Part shown: one piece after another, positions 45,867 through 57,174 of the stretch | Numbering within the stretch: position 1 is the first letter of the stretch | How the letters are laid out: the number at the start of each line of letters is the position of its first letter | Assembly (NCBI RefSeq): GCF_035989885.1 | Contig: NZ_CP108518.1 | Coordinates: 7,245,001 to 7,309,000, forward strand | DNA from: Streptomyces sp. NBC_01232 | Lineage (GTDB): Bacteria; Actinomycetota; Actinomycetes; Streptomycetales; Streptomycetaceae | DNA length: 64,000 nucleotides | Reading direction: 5' to 3' | Made by a program: the position numbers and the translations under genes | Notes under the pieces: generated by a model | Databases searched by the model: none | Seen by the model: only the letters and a program-made list of their open reading frames with translations | Told to the model about the DNA's origin: nothing

Positions 45867-45895
45867 CTATCGCGCTGGATAGGCAGTGGCTATCG
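45867..45895. promoter_or_regulatory. LysR-type binding sites in the lysR-sdhC gap
   Basis: CTATC (45867-45871) and GATAG (45878-45882) form an inverted repeat with six bases between, and a further CTATCG half site follows at 45890-45895. Half sites are about one helical turn apart, as in LysR recognition/activation site pairs. They lie immediately upstream of the lysR start and about 60 nt before sdhC. Confidence 0.6.
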
Positions 45896-45952
45896 AGATC
45901 AGCTCCATCATGTCTTGGACCTTTCGGGACCTTCGTCCTTACCGTCGAGGAC

Positions 45953-46657
45953 ATGGCTCTGGCAACGCGGACGGATCGACGGCCGTCCATCACGCGAACG
46001 ATCTGGGACTCCTCCGTCGGCAAGAAGTCCGTGATGGCCGTGTCCGGCCTGATCATGCTCGGCTACCTCGTCGTGCACATGCTCGGCAACCTCAAGATCT
46101 TCTTCGGGGCGGACGAGTTCAACGGCTACGCCCACTGGCTGCGCACCCTCGGCTCGCCCTTCCTGCACCACGAGTGGGCGCTGTGGATCGTCCGCGTGGT
46201 CCTGCTCGCCGCGGTCGCCGCCCACGCCGTGTCCGCCTACCAGCTCAGCCGCCGCGACATCAAGGCCCGCCCGGTGAAGTACGCCCACAAGCGCCGCCGC
46301 GCGAGCTACGCCACCCGCACGATGCGCTGGGGCGGGATCATCCTCGGCCTCTTCATCGTCTGGCACCTCCTCGACCTCACCACGCTCACCGTCAACGAGC
46401 GCGCCTGGGCCGGGCACCCGTACGAGAACGTCCTCTCCACCTTCTCCACCTGGTACGGGAACACCATCTACATCGTGGCGATGGCCGCCCTCGGCCTGCA
46501 CGTCCGGCACGGCTTCTGGAGCGCGGCGCAGACCCTCGGCGCGGGCAGCGCCCGACGCGAGCGGACGCTGAAGTTCCTGGCCAACGGGCTGGCCCTCGTC
46601 CTCTTCGCCGGCTTCGTGTCCGTCCCCGTAGCCGTCATGACCGGAGTGGTGAACTGA
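45953..46657 (+). CDS. sdhC: Succinate dehydrogenase cytochrome b subunit
   Basis: 234 residues with five membrane helices, the fused cytochrome b form of type B succinate:menaquinone oxidoreductases. Haem-ligating histidines occur in [29 protein letters not shown] and GLHVRHGFW. It anchors SdhAB to the membrane and passes electrons from the iron-sulfur subunit to menaquinone. GAGGAC immediately precedes the ATG, so initiation may be leaderless-like or weak. First gene of sdhCAB, two nucleotides before sdhA. Confidence 0.93.
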   Translation: MALATRTDRRPSITRTIWDSSVGKKSVMAVSGLIMLGYLVVHMLGNLKIFFGADEFNGYAHWLRTLGSPFLHHEWALWIVRVVLLAAVAAHAVSAYQLSRRDIKARPVKYAHKRRRASYATRTMRWGGIILGLFIVWHLLDLTTLTVNERAWAGHPYENVLSTFSTWYGNTIYIVAMAALGLHVRHGFWSAAQTLGAGSARRERTLKFLANGLALVLFAGFVSVPVAVMTGVVN

Positions 46658-46659
46658 CC

Positions 46660-48710
<2,051 letters not shown>

Positions 48711-48714
<4 letters not shown>

Positions 48715-49457
48715 AGCTCACCCTGCGCGTCTGGCGCCAGCGCGGCGCCGACGCCCCCGGCCACATGGCCTCGTACGAGGTCGACGGCATCTCGGAGGAC
48801 ATGTCCTTCCTGGAGATGCTCGACACCCTCAACGAGGACCTCATCCTGCGCGGTGAGGACCCGGTCGCCTTCGACCACGACTGCCGCGAGGGCATCTGCG
48901 GCGCCTGCAGCCTCGTCATCAACGGCGACGCCCACGGCCCGGAACGCACCACCACCTGCCAGCTCCACATGCGGTCCTTCGCCGACGGCGACACCATCGA
49001 CGTCGAGCCCTGGCGGGCCGCCGCCTTCCCGGTGGTCAAGGACCTCGTCGTCGACCGCGGAGCCTTCGACCGGATCATCCAGGCCGGCGGCTACATCACC
49101 GCCCCCACCGGCGCCGCCCCCGAGGCGCACGCCACCGCCGTGCCCAAGGCCGACGCCGACTTCGCCTTCGAGCACGCCGAATGCATCGGCTGCGGCGCGT
49201 GCGTGGCGGCCTGCCCCAACGGCTCGGCCATGCTCTTCACCTCCGCCAAGGTGAACCACCTGAACGTCCTCCCGCAGGGCTCGCCGGAGCGCGAGACGCG
49301 CGTGCTGGACATGGTGGCCCGGATGGACGACGAGGGCTTCGGCGGCTGCACCCTCACCGGCGAGTGCGCCACCGCCTGCCCGAAGGGCATTCCGCTGCCC
49401 TCGATCGCCGCGATGAACAAGGAGTGGCTGCGGGCGGTGCGCAAGGGTCCCCGCTGA
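48711..49457 (+). CDS. sdhB: Succinate dehydrogenase iron-sulfur subunit
   Basis: 248 residues. An N-terminal plant-type [2Fe-2S] domain has [13 protein letters not shown], and the C-terminal half has two ferredoxin-type clusters, [16 protein letters not shown] and [16 protein letters not shown]. These give the [2Fe-2S], [4Fe-4S] and [3Fe-4S] centres that move electrons from SdhA to SdhC. It starts inside the sdhA stop, so the two are translationally coupled. Last gene of the operon; no strong hairpin follows. Confidence 0.95.
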
Positions 49458-49651
49458 ACCCGCCCCGCCCCGCCTCCTCCCTCCTCTCCGCCCCCGTCTC
49501 CGCCTCTGCGGTCCCTGTCCCACCGGCCCACCGGCCCACCGGCTCCCCGCCCCGTGGCCGCGGGCCCGCCCCTGCGCCGATCGGCTGACCGCCGCGGTCC
49601 GGCCCCGTGCCGCACCCCGGCGGCACCCGGGCCATGGGGGACAGTGACCCC
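49458..49651. other. Pyrimidine-rich gap with short tandem repeats
   Basis: A CT-rich stretch (about 49460-49520) is followed by three copies of the 8-mer CCACCGGC around 49520-49544. No gene or clear terminator is seen. It separates the sdh operon from the lipoprotein gene. Confidence 0.5.
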
Positions 49652-50335
49652 ATGCCAGAAGCCCCCGTCGGGTCCGGACCGCGCCGCCGAGCCGTGCTGG
49701 CCGCCGCCCTCGCCCCGCTGGCCGTCTCCGCATGCTCCGGCGGCGAAGCCCCCGAAGCCCTCCGCACCCCTGCGCGCGGCCCCGAAGCCGGCCATGAATC
49801 CGGGCCCGAGGACGCGCTGATCATGGTGATCCGGCACGCGGAGAAGCCGTACGCCGGTGGCGTCGGCCGGGACGCGGACGGCGAGGACGATCCCGGCTCC
49901 CTGGCCGGCCGTGGCTGGCGCCGGGCCGAGGAGCTCCCGCGGCTCTTCCCGCCGAGCTCCGGATCCTTCCTGCCCCGCCCCGCGGCGGTCTTCGCCGCCG
50001 GCGGGAAGCCGAGCGGCAAGGAGCGCGCCCCGGCGCGCTGCCGGCAGACCGTGGCGGCCCTGGCAGCCGCACTGCGCACCCCCGTCCGCACCGAGTTCGC
50101 CGTCGGCGCCGAAGCGGCCCTCGCGCAGGCCGCGTTGGCCGCGCCCATGCCCGTACTCGTCTGCTGGGAGCACAGCGGGATCCCGCGCCTGGTCCGGTCG
50201 CTCGGCGCCCATCAGGTCCCCGGCACACCGGCGGGCTGGCCGGACCGCCACGACCTCGTCTGGATGTTCACCCGCCGTCAGGGCCGGTGGAGCTTCCGCG
50301 AACTGCCCCAGCAACTGCTCGCCGGCGACGTCTGA
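49652..50335 (+). CDS. Histidine-phosphatase-family lipoprotein
   Basis: 227 residues. A Tat/lipoprotein signal (RRRAVLAAALAPLAVSAC) puts the lipid on Cys28. The phosphoglycerate-mutase-like fold has VIRHAEKPY (Arg61-His62, the phosphoacceptor His) and a second histidine in CWEHSGIPRLV. The family includes acid phosphatases and phytases; outside the cell it probably removes phosphate from small esters. The substrate is unknown. The GGGGG stretch about 10 nt before the ATG serves as ribosome site; an in-frame ATG at 49634 is possible. Downstream lies a short repeat GCCCCCGGAC (50371-50398). Confidence 0.8.
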   Translation: MPEAPVGSGPRRRAVLAAALAPLAVSACSGGEAPEALRTPARGPEAGHESGPEDALIMVIRHAEKPYAGGVGRDADGEDDPGSLAGRGWRRAEELPRLFPPSSGSFLPRPAAVFAAGGKPSGKERAPARCRQTVAALAAALRTPVRTEFAVGAEAALAQAALAAPMPVLVCWEHSGIPRLVRSLGAHQVPGTPAGWPDRHDLVWMFTRRQGRWSFRELPQQLLAGDV

Positions 50336-50420
50336 GCCGCAGCCGGCGGATCGGCCCTTCCCGGCGCCGCCCCCGGACGCCCCCGGACGCCCCCGGCAGC
50401 AGCCCTATGCCTCCCCTGCC

Positions 50421-52865
50421 TTACCCGTTGATGCGGTCTCTGTGGTCTGTCTCTGCGGTCTCGCGCTCGCGGCCGGCCCCGAGGGCCCTCGCCAGGTACG
50501 GAGCGGTACGGCTGCCCGCCGCGGCGGCCACCTCCGGCGGAGTGCCCGCGGCCACCACCCGGCCGCCCGCCGTGCCGCCGCCCGGGCCCAGGTCGATGAC
50601 CCAGTCCGCGCCCGCCACCACCTCCATGTCGTGCTCCACGACCACCACCGAGTGCCCGGCGTCGACCAGCCCGTGCAACTGCCGCAACAGCACCCGCACA
50701 TCGGCCGGATGCAGCCCGGTCGTCGGCTCGTCCAGCAGGTACAGCGTGTGGTCCCGGCGCAGCCGCTGCAGTTCCGTCGCCAGCTTGATCCGCTGTGCCT
50801 CGCCGCCCGACAGCTCCGTGGCCGGCTGCCCCAGCCGCAGGTAGCCGAGCCCGATCTCTTCCAGCGCCCGCAGGCTGCGCGCCGCCGCCGGCACCTCGGC
50901 GAAGAAGGCGGCCGCCGACTCCACCGTCAGGCCCAGCACCTCCGCGATGTTCAGCCCCGCGTACCGGACCTCCAAGGTCTGCGCGTTGTACCGGGCGCCC
51001 GCGCATTCGGGGCACGGGGCGTACGTACTGGGCAGGAAGAGCAGCTCCACCGAGACGAAGCCCTCGCCCTGGCAGGTCTCGCAGCGCCCGCCCGGCACGT
51101 TGAAGGAGAACCGGCCCGCCTTCCAGCCGCGGGCCCTTGCCTCGGGGGCCGCCGTGAAGAGCCTGCGCACCACGTCGAACAGCCCGGTGTACGTGGCCAG
51201 GTTGGACCGCGGGGTCCGGCCGATCGGCTTCTGGTCCACCTCCACCAGCCTGCGCACGGGAAAGTCCGGCTCCGCGAGCCGCTCGCCGACCTCCCGGGCC
51301 AGCACCTGCCCCACCAGCGTGGACTTGCCCGACCCCGACACCCCGGTCACGGCCGTGAACACCCCGAGCGGGAAATCCGCCGTCACGCCCCGCAGGTTGT
51401 GCCGGTCCACGCCGGTCAGGCGCACCGCCCCGGTCGCCCCGCGCACCGGTCGGGGCGTCCCGGCCGCCTCCCGCCCCGCGAACAGGTGCCGGGCCGTCGC
51501 CGACTCCGCCACACCGGCCAGGTCCTGCGGCGGCCCGCTGTGGAGCACCTGCCCGCCGTGCTCCCCGGCCAGCGGCCCCACGTCCACCAGCCAGTCCGCG
51601 TGCCGCACCACATCGAGGTCGTGTTCCACGACGAAGACCGTGTTCCCGGCCTCCTTCAGCCGGTCCAGTACGTCCAGCAGCGCCTCGGTGTCGGCCGGAT
51701 GCAGCCCCGCCGACGGCTCGTCCAGTACGTACACCACCCCGAACAGCCCCGACCGCAGCTGCGTCGCCAGGCGGAGCCGCTGCAGCTCGCCCGCGGACAG
51801 GGTCGGCGCGGTCCGGTCCAGGCTCAGATAGCCCAGCCCCAGCTCGGTGACGGGCCCGATCCGGGAACGCAGGTCCTCGGCGAGCACCCGCGCGGCCTCC
51901 CCCTCCAGGGGCGCGGAGGCCAGTACGGCGTCCAGGTCGGCCAGCGCCAGCGCCGCCAGCTCGGCGATGGTCCGCCCGGAGAAGGTGACGGCGAGGGCCT
52001 CGGGGCGCAGCCGCCGGCCCTCGCACACCGGGCACGGCGAATCGGTGAGGAACTTCTCGGCCCGGGTCCGCAGGGTGGCGCTCTTGCTGTCGGCGAAGGT
52101 CCGCATGACGTAGCGGTGGGCGCTCATGTACGTGCCCTGGTAGGGCCGCTGGATCCGGTCGGCATCGCGCACCGGGTACACGGTCACCACCGGCTGCTCC
52201 TCGGTGAACAGGATCCACTCGCGGTCCTTCGCGGGCAGCTCCCGCCAGGGCCGGTCCACGTCGTGGCCGAGCGCCTCCAGGATGTCCCGCAGGTTCTTGC
52301 CCTGCCAGGCACCCGGCCAGGCCGCGATGGCGCCTTGGCGGATCGACAGTTCCGGCTCGGGGACCAGGAGTTCCTCGCTCGTGCGGTGGATGCGGCCGAG
52401 ACCGTGACAGGAAGGGCAGGCCCCGGCCGCGGTGTTGGGCGAGAAGGAGTCGGAGTCCAGCCGCTCCGCGCCCGGCGGATAGGTCCCGGCCCGGGAGAAC
52501 AGCATCCGCAGGGAGTTGGACAGCAGGGTCACCGTCCCGACCGAGGTGCGCGAGCCCGGGGTCGAGCGGCGCTGCTCCAGCGAGACGGCGGGCGGCAGTC
52601 CGGTGACGGAGTCCACCTTCGGTGCGCCGATCTGGTGGATGAGCCGGCGGGCGTACGGGGCCACGGACTCGAAGTACCGGCGCTGGGCCTCGGCGTAGAG
52701 CGTGCCGAAGGCGAGGGAGCTCTTCCCGGACCCGGAGACCCCGGTGAACACCGTCAGCGCGTCGCGCGGGATGTCCACGTCGACGCTGCGGAGGTTGTGC
52801 TCCCGGGCGCCGCGGACCCGTACGAAGGGGTCGCCGTTGACCTGAGGTGGAGTGGGCTGGTGCAT
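50421..52865 (-). CDS. UvrA-like ABC-ATPase paralogue
   Basis: 814 residues with two ABC ATPase halves. Walker A motifs are GVSGSGKSSL (42-51) and GVSGSGKSTL (about residue 510); zinc-coordinating Cys pairs occur in CPSCHGLGR, CPVCEGRR and CETCQGEG. Signature LSAGELQRL and LSGGEAQRI are present. It is about 130 residues shorter than the main UvrA, lacking part of the UvrB-binding and insertion regions, as in UvrA2/DrrC-type proteins linked to resistance against DNA-binding drugs. No drug cluster is next to it. The ATG follows a short AT-rich spacer; the LLM gene ends 24 nt upstream. Confidence 0.88.
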   Translation of the reverse strand: MHQPTPPQVNGDPFVRVRGAREHNLRSVDVDIPRDALTVFTGVSGSGKSSLAFGTLYAEAQRRYFESVAPYARRLIHQIGAPKVDSVTGLPPAVSLEQRRSTPGSRTSVGTVTLLSNSLRMLFSRAGTYPPGAERLDSDSFSPNTAAGACPSCHGLGRIHRTSEELLVPEPELSIRQGAIAAWPGAWQGKNLRDILEALGHDVDRPWRELPAKDREWILFTEEQPVVTVYPVRDADRIQRPYQGTYMSAHRYVMRTFADSKSATLRTRAEKFLTDSPCPVCEGRRLRPEALAVTFSGRTIAELAALALADLDAVLASAPLEGEAARVLAEDLRSRIGPVTELGLGYLSLDRTAPTLSAGELQRLRLATQLRSGLFGVVYVLDEPSAGLHPADTEALLDVLDRLKEAGNTVFVVEHDLDVVRHADWLVDVGPLAGEHGGQVLHSGPPQDLAGVAESATARHLFAGREAAGTPRPVRGATGAVRLTGVDRHNLRGVTADFPLGVFTAVTGVSGSGKSTLVGQVLAREVGERLAEPDFPVRRLVEVDQKPIGRTPRSNLATYTGLFDVVRRLFTAAPEARARGWKAGRFSFNVPGGRCETCQGEGFVSVELLFLPSTYAPCPECAGARYNAQTLEVRYAGLNIAEVLGLTVESAAAFFAEVPAAARSLRALEEIGLGYLRLGQPATELSGGEAQRIKLATELQRLRRDHTLYLLDEPTTGLHPADVRVLLRQLHGLVDAGHSVVVVEHDMEVVAGADWVIDLGPGGGTAGGRVVAAGTPPEVAAAAGSRTAPYLARALGAGRERETAETDHRDRING

Positions 52866-52889
52866 TCGTCCTATTTTAAGGGCTCGGGT

Positions 52890-53879
52890 TCAGAGGTCCG
52901 CGATCCGGGCCAGCCGGGCGTAGGAGTCCAGCAGTGCCGTTCGGTCGTACGTGGACGTGGTGACCAGCAGTTCGTCCGCGCCGGTCGTCGCGGCGATGTC
53001 GGCGAGCCGGTCCGCCACCCGGTCCTCGGTGCCGTGGACGTGGCCGGCGAGGGCGTCCTCGTACAGCTCGCGCTCCTTCGGGGTCATCTCCAGGGCCTCG
53101 ATCTCCTCGGCCGGGCGCAGCGGGGGGAAGCTGCCACGTGTGCGGGAGTGCGCGAGGGCCCAGGCCTCCGGGACGAGGATGCGGCGGGCCTCCTCGGCGG
53201 TGGCGGCGACCGCCACCGTGCCGGAGACCACGACGTACGGCTGCTCACCATGGGCGGAGGGCCGGAACTCCTTGCGGTACGCCCGGACGATCTCGTCCAC
53301 CCGGTCGCGGGCCCGCAGGTCGCCCACGACCAGGGGCAGCCCCGCCCGGGCGGCGATCCCGGCGCCCTCGCCGGTGGCCAGGACGTAGGCAGGGATCCGC
53401 AATCCCTCGGCGGGCCGGGCGTGCACCTCGGGATGCGCCCGCTGGGTGCCGTCGAGCCAGCCCAGCAGCTCGGCCAGCTGTTCCTCGAACCGGTCGGCGT
53501 CGCCGGTGTCGCGGCCCAGCGCCCGCCGGATGCCGCCGGTGAAGCCGACCGAACGGCCGAGCCCCATGTCGATGCGGCCGGGGAAGAGCGACTCCAGGAC
53601 CCCGAACTGCTCCGCGACCACCATCGGCTGGTGGTTGGGCAGCATGACCCCGCCGGTGCCGACCCGGATCCGGTGCGTCGCCGCGGCGACGGCGGCGGCC
53701 AGCACGGTGGGCGCCGAGCCCGCCACACCGGGCACGCTGTGGTGCTCCGACACCCAGAAGCGGTGGTAGCCGAGATCCTCGGCCGCCCGGGCCAGATCCA
53801 CGGTGTCGCGCAGCGCCTCCGGGGCCGGGTGGCCCCGGCGGGTGCGCGACCGGTCGAGTATCGAGATTCTTCGGATCAC
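52890..53879 (-). CDS. LLM-class (luciferase-like) flavin monooxygenase
   Basis: 329 residues. The TIM-barrel flavin-dependent family shows ALRDTVDLARAAEDLGYHRFWVSEHH, GTGGVMLPNHQP and VAEQFGVLESLFPGRIDMGLGRS, with YVLATGEGAGIAARAGLP. It resembles the MsnO8-type group of single-component enzymes that take reduced FMN. The GTG is preceded by only a weak site. Same strand as the UvrA paralogue, with 24 nt between them, so possibly one operon. Substrate unknown. Confidence 0.87.
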   Translation of the reverse strand: MIRRISILDRSRTRRGHPAPEALRDTVDLARAAEDLGYHRFWVSEHHSVPGVAGSAPTVLAAAVAAATHRIRVGTGGVMLPNHQPMVVAEQFGVLESLFPGRIDMGLGRSVGFTGGIRRALGRDTGDADRFEEQLAELLGWLDGTQRAHPEVHARPAEGLRIPAYVLATGEGAGIAARAGLPLVVGDLRARDRVDEIVRAYRKEFRPSAHGEQPYVVVSGTVAVAATAEEARRILVPEAWALAHSRTRGSFPPLRPAEEIEALEMTPKERELYEDALAGHVHGTEDRVADRLADIAATTGADELLVTTSTYDRTALLDSYARLARIADL

Positions 53880-53977
53880 ACAGGACTCAACGTCCGTCGG
53901 CCATGAGGATTCCCGGGCCGACGCCGGTCCGCCCGCTCTCCTGGGCCGGCGGGATGGGGCTCTCCTACGCTGGCCGT

Positions 53978-54469
53978 ATGAGCGAGCACACTTCCCGGCC
54001 GCTGGCCGTCTTCGACCTCGACAACACCCTGGCGGACACCGGTCATCGCCAGCACTTCCTGGAGCGTCGCCCGCGGGACTGGACGGGCTTCTTCGCCGCG
54101 GCTCCGGCCGATCCGCCGCTCGCGCGCGGGGTCGCGCTGGCCACCGGGAGCGAGGCCGACTGCGAGGTGGTGTACCTGACCGGGCGGCCCGAACGGTGCC
54201 GGGCGGACACGCTCGACTGGCTCGCCCGGCACGGACTGCCCGAGGGGCGGCTGTTCATGCGCGGCAACCAGGACCGGCGGCCGGCCCGCACGACCAAGGT
54301 GGAGGTGCTGCGGCGGATCTCGCGGGGCCGGGAGGTGCGGATGCTCGTCGATGACGACGAGCTCGTCTGCCGGGCCGCGCGCGCCGCCGGCTTCCGGGTG
54401 GTGCTGGCCGACTGGGCCGCGGACGCGCCCGAGCTGGAGGCCGCCCAGGAGGTCGACGGCCGGACCTGA
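53978..54469 (+). CDS. HAD-superfamily phosphatase-domain protein
   Basis: 163 residues. The catalytic loop FDLDNTLAD holds Asp13 and Asp15, VYLTGRPERCR is motif II, KVEVLRRI supplies the conserved Lys and LVDDDELVC the last acidic pair. It resembles the phosphatase half of polynucleotide kinase-phosphatase (PNKP) but lacks the kinase domain. It may remove 3'-phosphate groups from nucleic acids or act on small phosphates. ATG 53978 has a weak site. It is divergent from the LLM gene. Confidence 0.82.
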   Translation: MSEHTSRPLAVFDLDNTLADTGHRQHFLERRPRDWTGFFAAAPADPPLARGVALATGSEADCEVVYLTGRPERCRADTLDWLARHGLPEGRLFMRGNQDRRPARTTKVEVLRRISRGREVRMLVDDDELVCRAARAAGFRVVLADWAADAPELEAAQEVDGRT

Positions 54470-54528
54470 CGCACCGCGGGCCGGGGCCGGGCCGGGCCGG
54501 GCAGGCCCGGGGGCGCAGGTCCCCGGGC

Positions 54529-54744
54529 TCAGTCCTCGCCCTCGAGGCGGAAGCCGACCTTGAGTCCCACCTGGTAGTGGGCGATCTCCCCGTTCTCGAT
54601 GTGGCCGCGTACCTGAACCACCTCGAACCAGTCCAGATTCCGCACGGTCTGGCCCGCCCGGGCGATGCCGTTGCGGATGGCCTGATCGATGCCCTCGTGG
54701 GAGGTGCCGACGATCTCGGTCACCCGGTACGTGTGATTGGACAT
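54529..54744 (-). CDS. Dodecin, flavin-storage protein
   Basis: 71 residues. VTEIVGTSHEGIDQAIRNGI, Trp39 (NLDWFEV) and Gln58 in AHYQVGLKVGF match bacterial dodecins, which assemble as hollow dodecamers and stack flavins between the tryptophans. It would buffer free FMN or FAD, fitting the several flavin enzymes in the window. The ATG has a GGAGACC-type site 7 nt upstream. It converges with the HAD gene over a GGGCCGGGCC-rich spacer (54479-54510). Confidence 0.93.
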   Translation of the reverse strand: MSNHTYRVTEIVGTSHEGIDQAIRNGIARAGQTVRNLDWFEVVQVRGHIENGEIAHYQVGLKVGFRLEGED

Positions 54745-54908
54745 GGAGGTCTCCCGACAGTGGGTGGCTTTTGCCTGGTTCTACGGTGCCCCAGTAAGTC
54801 CGGCTCCGCGAACTTTGGGCGAACAGTCCCGAGGGAAAGACCCTTGACCGGCCTATTGGTCTATGCCAATTTCGAGCCATCTGAGTCCGAGCCCAGAAGG
54901 TGGCCCTC

Positions 54909-56171
54909 TTGAAGATGCGATTCCTCGCCGTGTGCACGGCCCTCGCGGCCGCAACCGCCCTCACGGGCTGCAGCCAGTCGGCCGACCCGGCCGGAGGGTC
55001 GCAGAAGGTGACGCTCTGGCTGATGAAGGGCAGCGCCTCGGAGGACTTCATCGGCAAGTTCACCGCGTCGTTCGAGAAGGAACACCCCGGCGTCGACCTG
55101 GACGTCAGGATCCAGGAATGGACGGGCATCGGCGACAAGGTCAACGCCGTCCTCGACGGCACGAGCAAGGAGAGCGCCGACGTCATCGAGGTCGGCAACA
55201 CCCAGGTGGCGAAGTACATCGAGACCGGCGGCCTCGAGGAGCTCACCCTCGAAGGCCTGCGCGAGTGGGGCAGCAAGGACTGGCTCAAGGGCCTCGCCGA
55301 ACCGGGAACCATCAACGGCGCCCAGTACGGCATTCCCTGGTATGCCGCCAACCGGGTGGTCATCTACAACAAGGACCTCTTCGCCACCGCCGGGATCAAG
55401 ACCCCGCCCAGGAACCGCCAGGAGTGGATCCAGACCACCCAGAAACTCGACAAGGGCGACCAGCAGGGCATCTACCTCGCGGGCCAGAACTGGTACGTCC
55501 TCGCCGGCTTCATATGGGACGAGGGCGGCGAACTCGCCGTGGAGACCAGCGGCAAGTGGGTCGGCACCCTCGACGACGACAGGGCCCTGGCCGGCATGGA
55601 CTTCTACAAGCAGCTCCAGGCCCTCGGCGACGGCCCCAAGGGCGCCGACGAGGAGACGCCCCCGCAGTCGCAGGCCTTCGCCCGCGGTGACGTCGCCCAG
55701 ATCATCGCCCCGCCCGGCCAGGCAGCCGAGATCGAGGCGGCCAATCCCGCCCTGAAGGGCAAGCTCGGCTTCTTCCCGATCCCCGGCAAGACCTCCGACA
55801 AGGCGGGCGCCGTCTTCACCGGTGGCTCCGACCTGATCATCCCGCAGCGGACCCGGCAGCGTAAGGGCGCCGTGGACGTGATCACGGCCCTCGTCAGCGA
55901 GCAGTGGCAGACCGAACTCGCCCGCACGATGAGCTACGTCCCCAACAAGACCACCCTCGCGCACGTCGTCGAGGGCAACGAGGGCGCCGCCAACATGGCC
56001 CCCGGCGCGGCCCAGGGCCGGGCCACCCCCACCTCCGCCCGCTGGGCCGAGGTGGAGGCCAAGAACCCGATCAAGCCCTACATGACGGCCGTGCTCACCG
56101 GCCGGGACCCCAAGCAGGCGGCCCGGGCCGCCTCCGAGGAGATCGGCAAGGTGCTCAGCTCCGACCGCTGA
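54909..56171 (+). CDS. Orphan ABC solute-binding lipoprotein, family 1 (sugar type)
   Basis: 420 residues. Lipoprotein signal with LTGC, Cys21 lipidated. The mature part has the family 1 solute-binding fold (VTLWLMKGSASEDFIGKFTA, VIEVGNTQVAKYIETGGL, IPWYAANRVVIYNKDLF), best matching sugar- or chito-oligosaccharide-binding proteins. No ABC permease or ATPase gene lies nearby, so it must work with distant partners or act as a sensor. TTG 54909 is preferred because AGAAGG lies 8 nt upstream; GTG 54900 and ATG 54915 are in frame. Confidence 0.85.
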   Translation: MKMRFLAVCTALAAATALTGCSQSADPAGGSQKVTLWLMKGSASEDFIGKFTASFEKEHPGVDLDVRIQEWTGIGDKVNAVLDGTSKESADVIEVGNTQVAKYIETGGLEELTLEGLREWGSKDWLKGLAEPGTINGAQYGIPWYAANRVVIYNKDLFATAGIKTPPRNRQEWIQTTQKLDKGDQQGIYLAGQNWYVLAGFIWDEGGELAVETSGKWVGTLDDDRALAGMDFYKQLQALGDGPKGADEETPPQSQAFARGDVAQIIAPPGQAAEIEAANPALKGKLGFFPIPGKTSDKAGAVFTGGSDLIIPQRTRQRKGAVDVITALVSEQWQTELARTMSYVPNKTTLAHVVEGNEGAANMAPGAAQGRATPTSARWAEVEAKNPIKPYMTAVLTGRDPKQAARAASEEIGKVLSSDR

Positions 56172-56313
56172 GCGGGGGTACCGCCGAGTTCAGCGTCCGC
56201 ACATGTGAGGGCCGCTGCGCGGTCATGTCGAATCCAGCCGGTCACGGAAGAAGTAAGGGAGCCGGGCCACGCACCTGCGGGCCCGGCCCTCCGTGCCCGG
56301 ATCAGGAGCCGCC

Positions 56314-57174
56314 ATGACCATCGCACCCCTGTCCCCGTCCCCCCTGTCCCCGTCCCCCGTCCCCGCCGCACTGCCGGCGCCCCCGTCCGCGCTTGCCACC
56401 CGCCTCGCCCCCGTCGGCGCCCCGGCGTCCGGCGCGCCGTCCGCAGGACCGCGCTACGCCGTCCGCCTCGCCCGCGACGAGGACGAGGTCCGCGCCGCCC
56501 AGCGGCTGCGCCACCAGGTCTTCGCCGGCGAGCTCGGCGCCCGCCTGGACGGGCCCGAGCCCGGCCTCGACGCCGACGCCTTCGACGCGTACTGCGACCA
56601 CCTCCTCGTCATCGACGAGGAGGCCGAGCAGGTCGTCGGGACCTACCGGCTGCTGCCCCCGGAGCGCGCCGCCGTCGCCGGCCGCCTCTACTCCGAGGGG
56701 GAGTTCGACCTCTCGGCCCTCGCCCCCATCCGCCCCGACCTCGTCGAGGTCGGCCGCTCCTGCGTCCACCCCGACCACCGCAACGGCGCCGTCATCGCCC
56801 TCATCTGGGCCGGCCTCACCCACTACATGGACCGCTCCGGGCACAACTGGCTCGCCGGCTGCTGCTCGATACCGCTCGCCGACGGCGGGGTCCTGGCCGC
56901 CGCCACCCGGGAGACCGTCCTGGCCCGCAGCCTCGCCCCCCAGGAGTACCGGGTCACGCCCCACCTCCCCTGGAGCCCCGAAGGCATCACCTTCCCCGAC
57001 CGCATGGAGCTGCCGCCGCTGCTGCGTGGCTACCTCCGCCTCGGCGCCTGGGTGTGCGGCGAGCCCGCCCTCGACGCCGGGTTCGGCTGCGCCGACCTGT
57101 ACGTGCTGCTCTCCCTGCGCCGGACCAACCCGCGCTACCTGAAGCACTTCCGCTCGCTCGTCCCGGGCGCATGA
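56314..57174 (+). CDS. olsB: Ornithine-acyl-ACP N-acyltransferase
   Basis: 286 residues. After a 50-residue Pro/Ala/Ser-rich leader comes the OlsB/hemolysin-like GNAT fold: VRAAQRLRHQVFAGELGARL, DAFDAYCDHLLVID, VEVGRSCVHPDHRNGAVI and PRYLKHFRSLVPG. It attaches a 3-hydroxy fatty acid to ornithine, the first step of ornithine lipid synthesis. AGGAG lies 6 nt before the ATG. The stop overlaps the olsA start (ATGA), so the two enzymes are coupled; the order olsB-olsA matches S. coelicolor SCO0921-SCO0920 from memory. The leader is longer than in most homologues. Confidence 0.87.
   Translation: MTIAPLSPSPLSPSPVPAALPAPPSALATRLAPVGAPASGAPSAGPRYAVRLARDEDEVRAAQRLRHQVFAGELGARLDGPEPGLDADAFDAYCDHLLVIDEEAEQVVGTYRLLPPERAAVAGRLYSEGEFDLSALAPIRPDLVEVGRSCVHPDHRNGAVIALIWAGLTHYMDRSGHNWLAGCCSIPLADGGVLAAATRETVLARSLAPQEYRVTPHLPWSPEGITFPDRMELPPLLRGYLRLGAWVCGEPALDAGFGCADLYVLLSLRRTNPRYLKHFRSLVPGA

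Noticed and set aside
50371..50398. GCCCCCGGAC repeats as a CRISPR-like or origin-like element
   Set aside because: Only two to three copies of a 10-mer in a GC-rich spacer, without spacers or symmetry.
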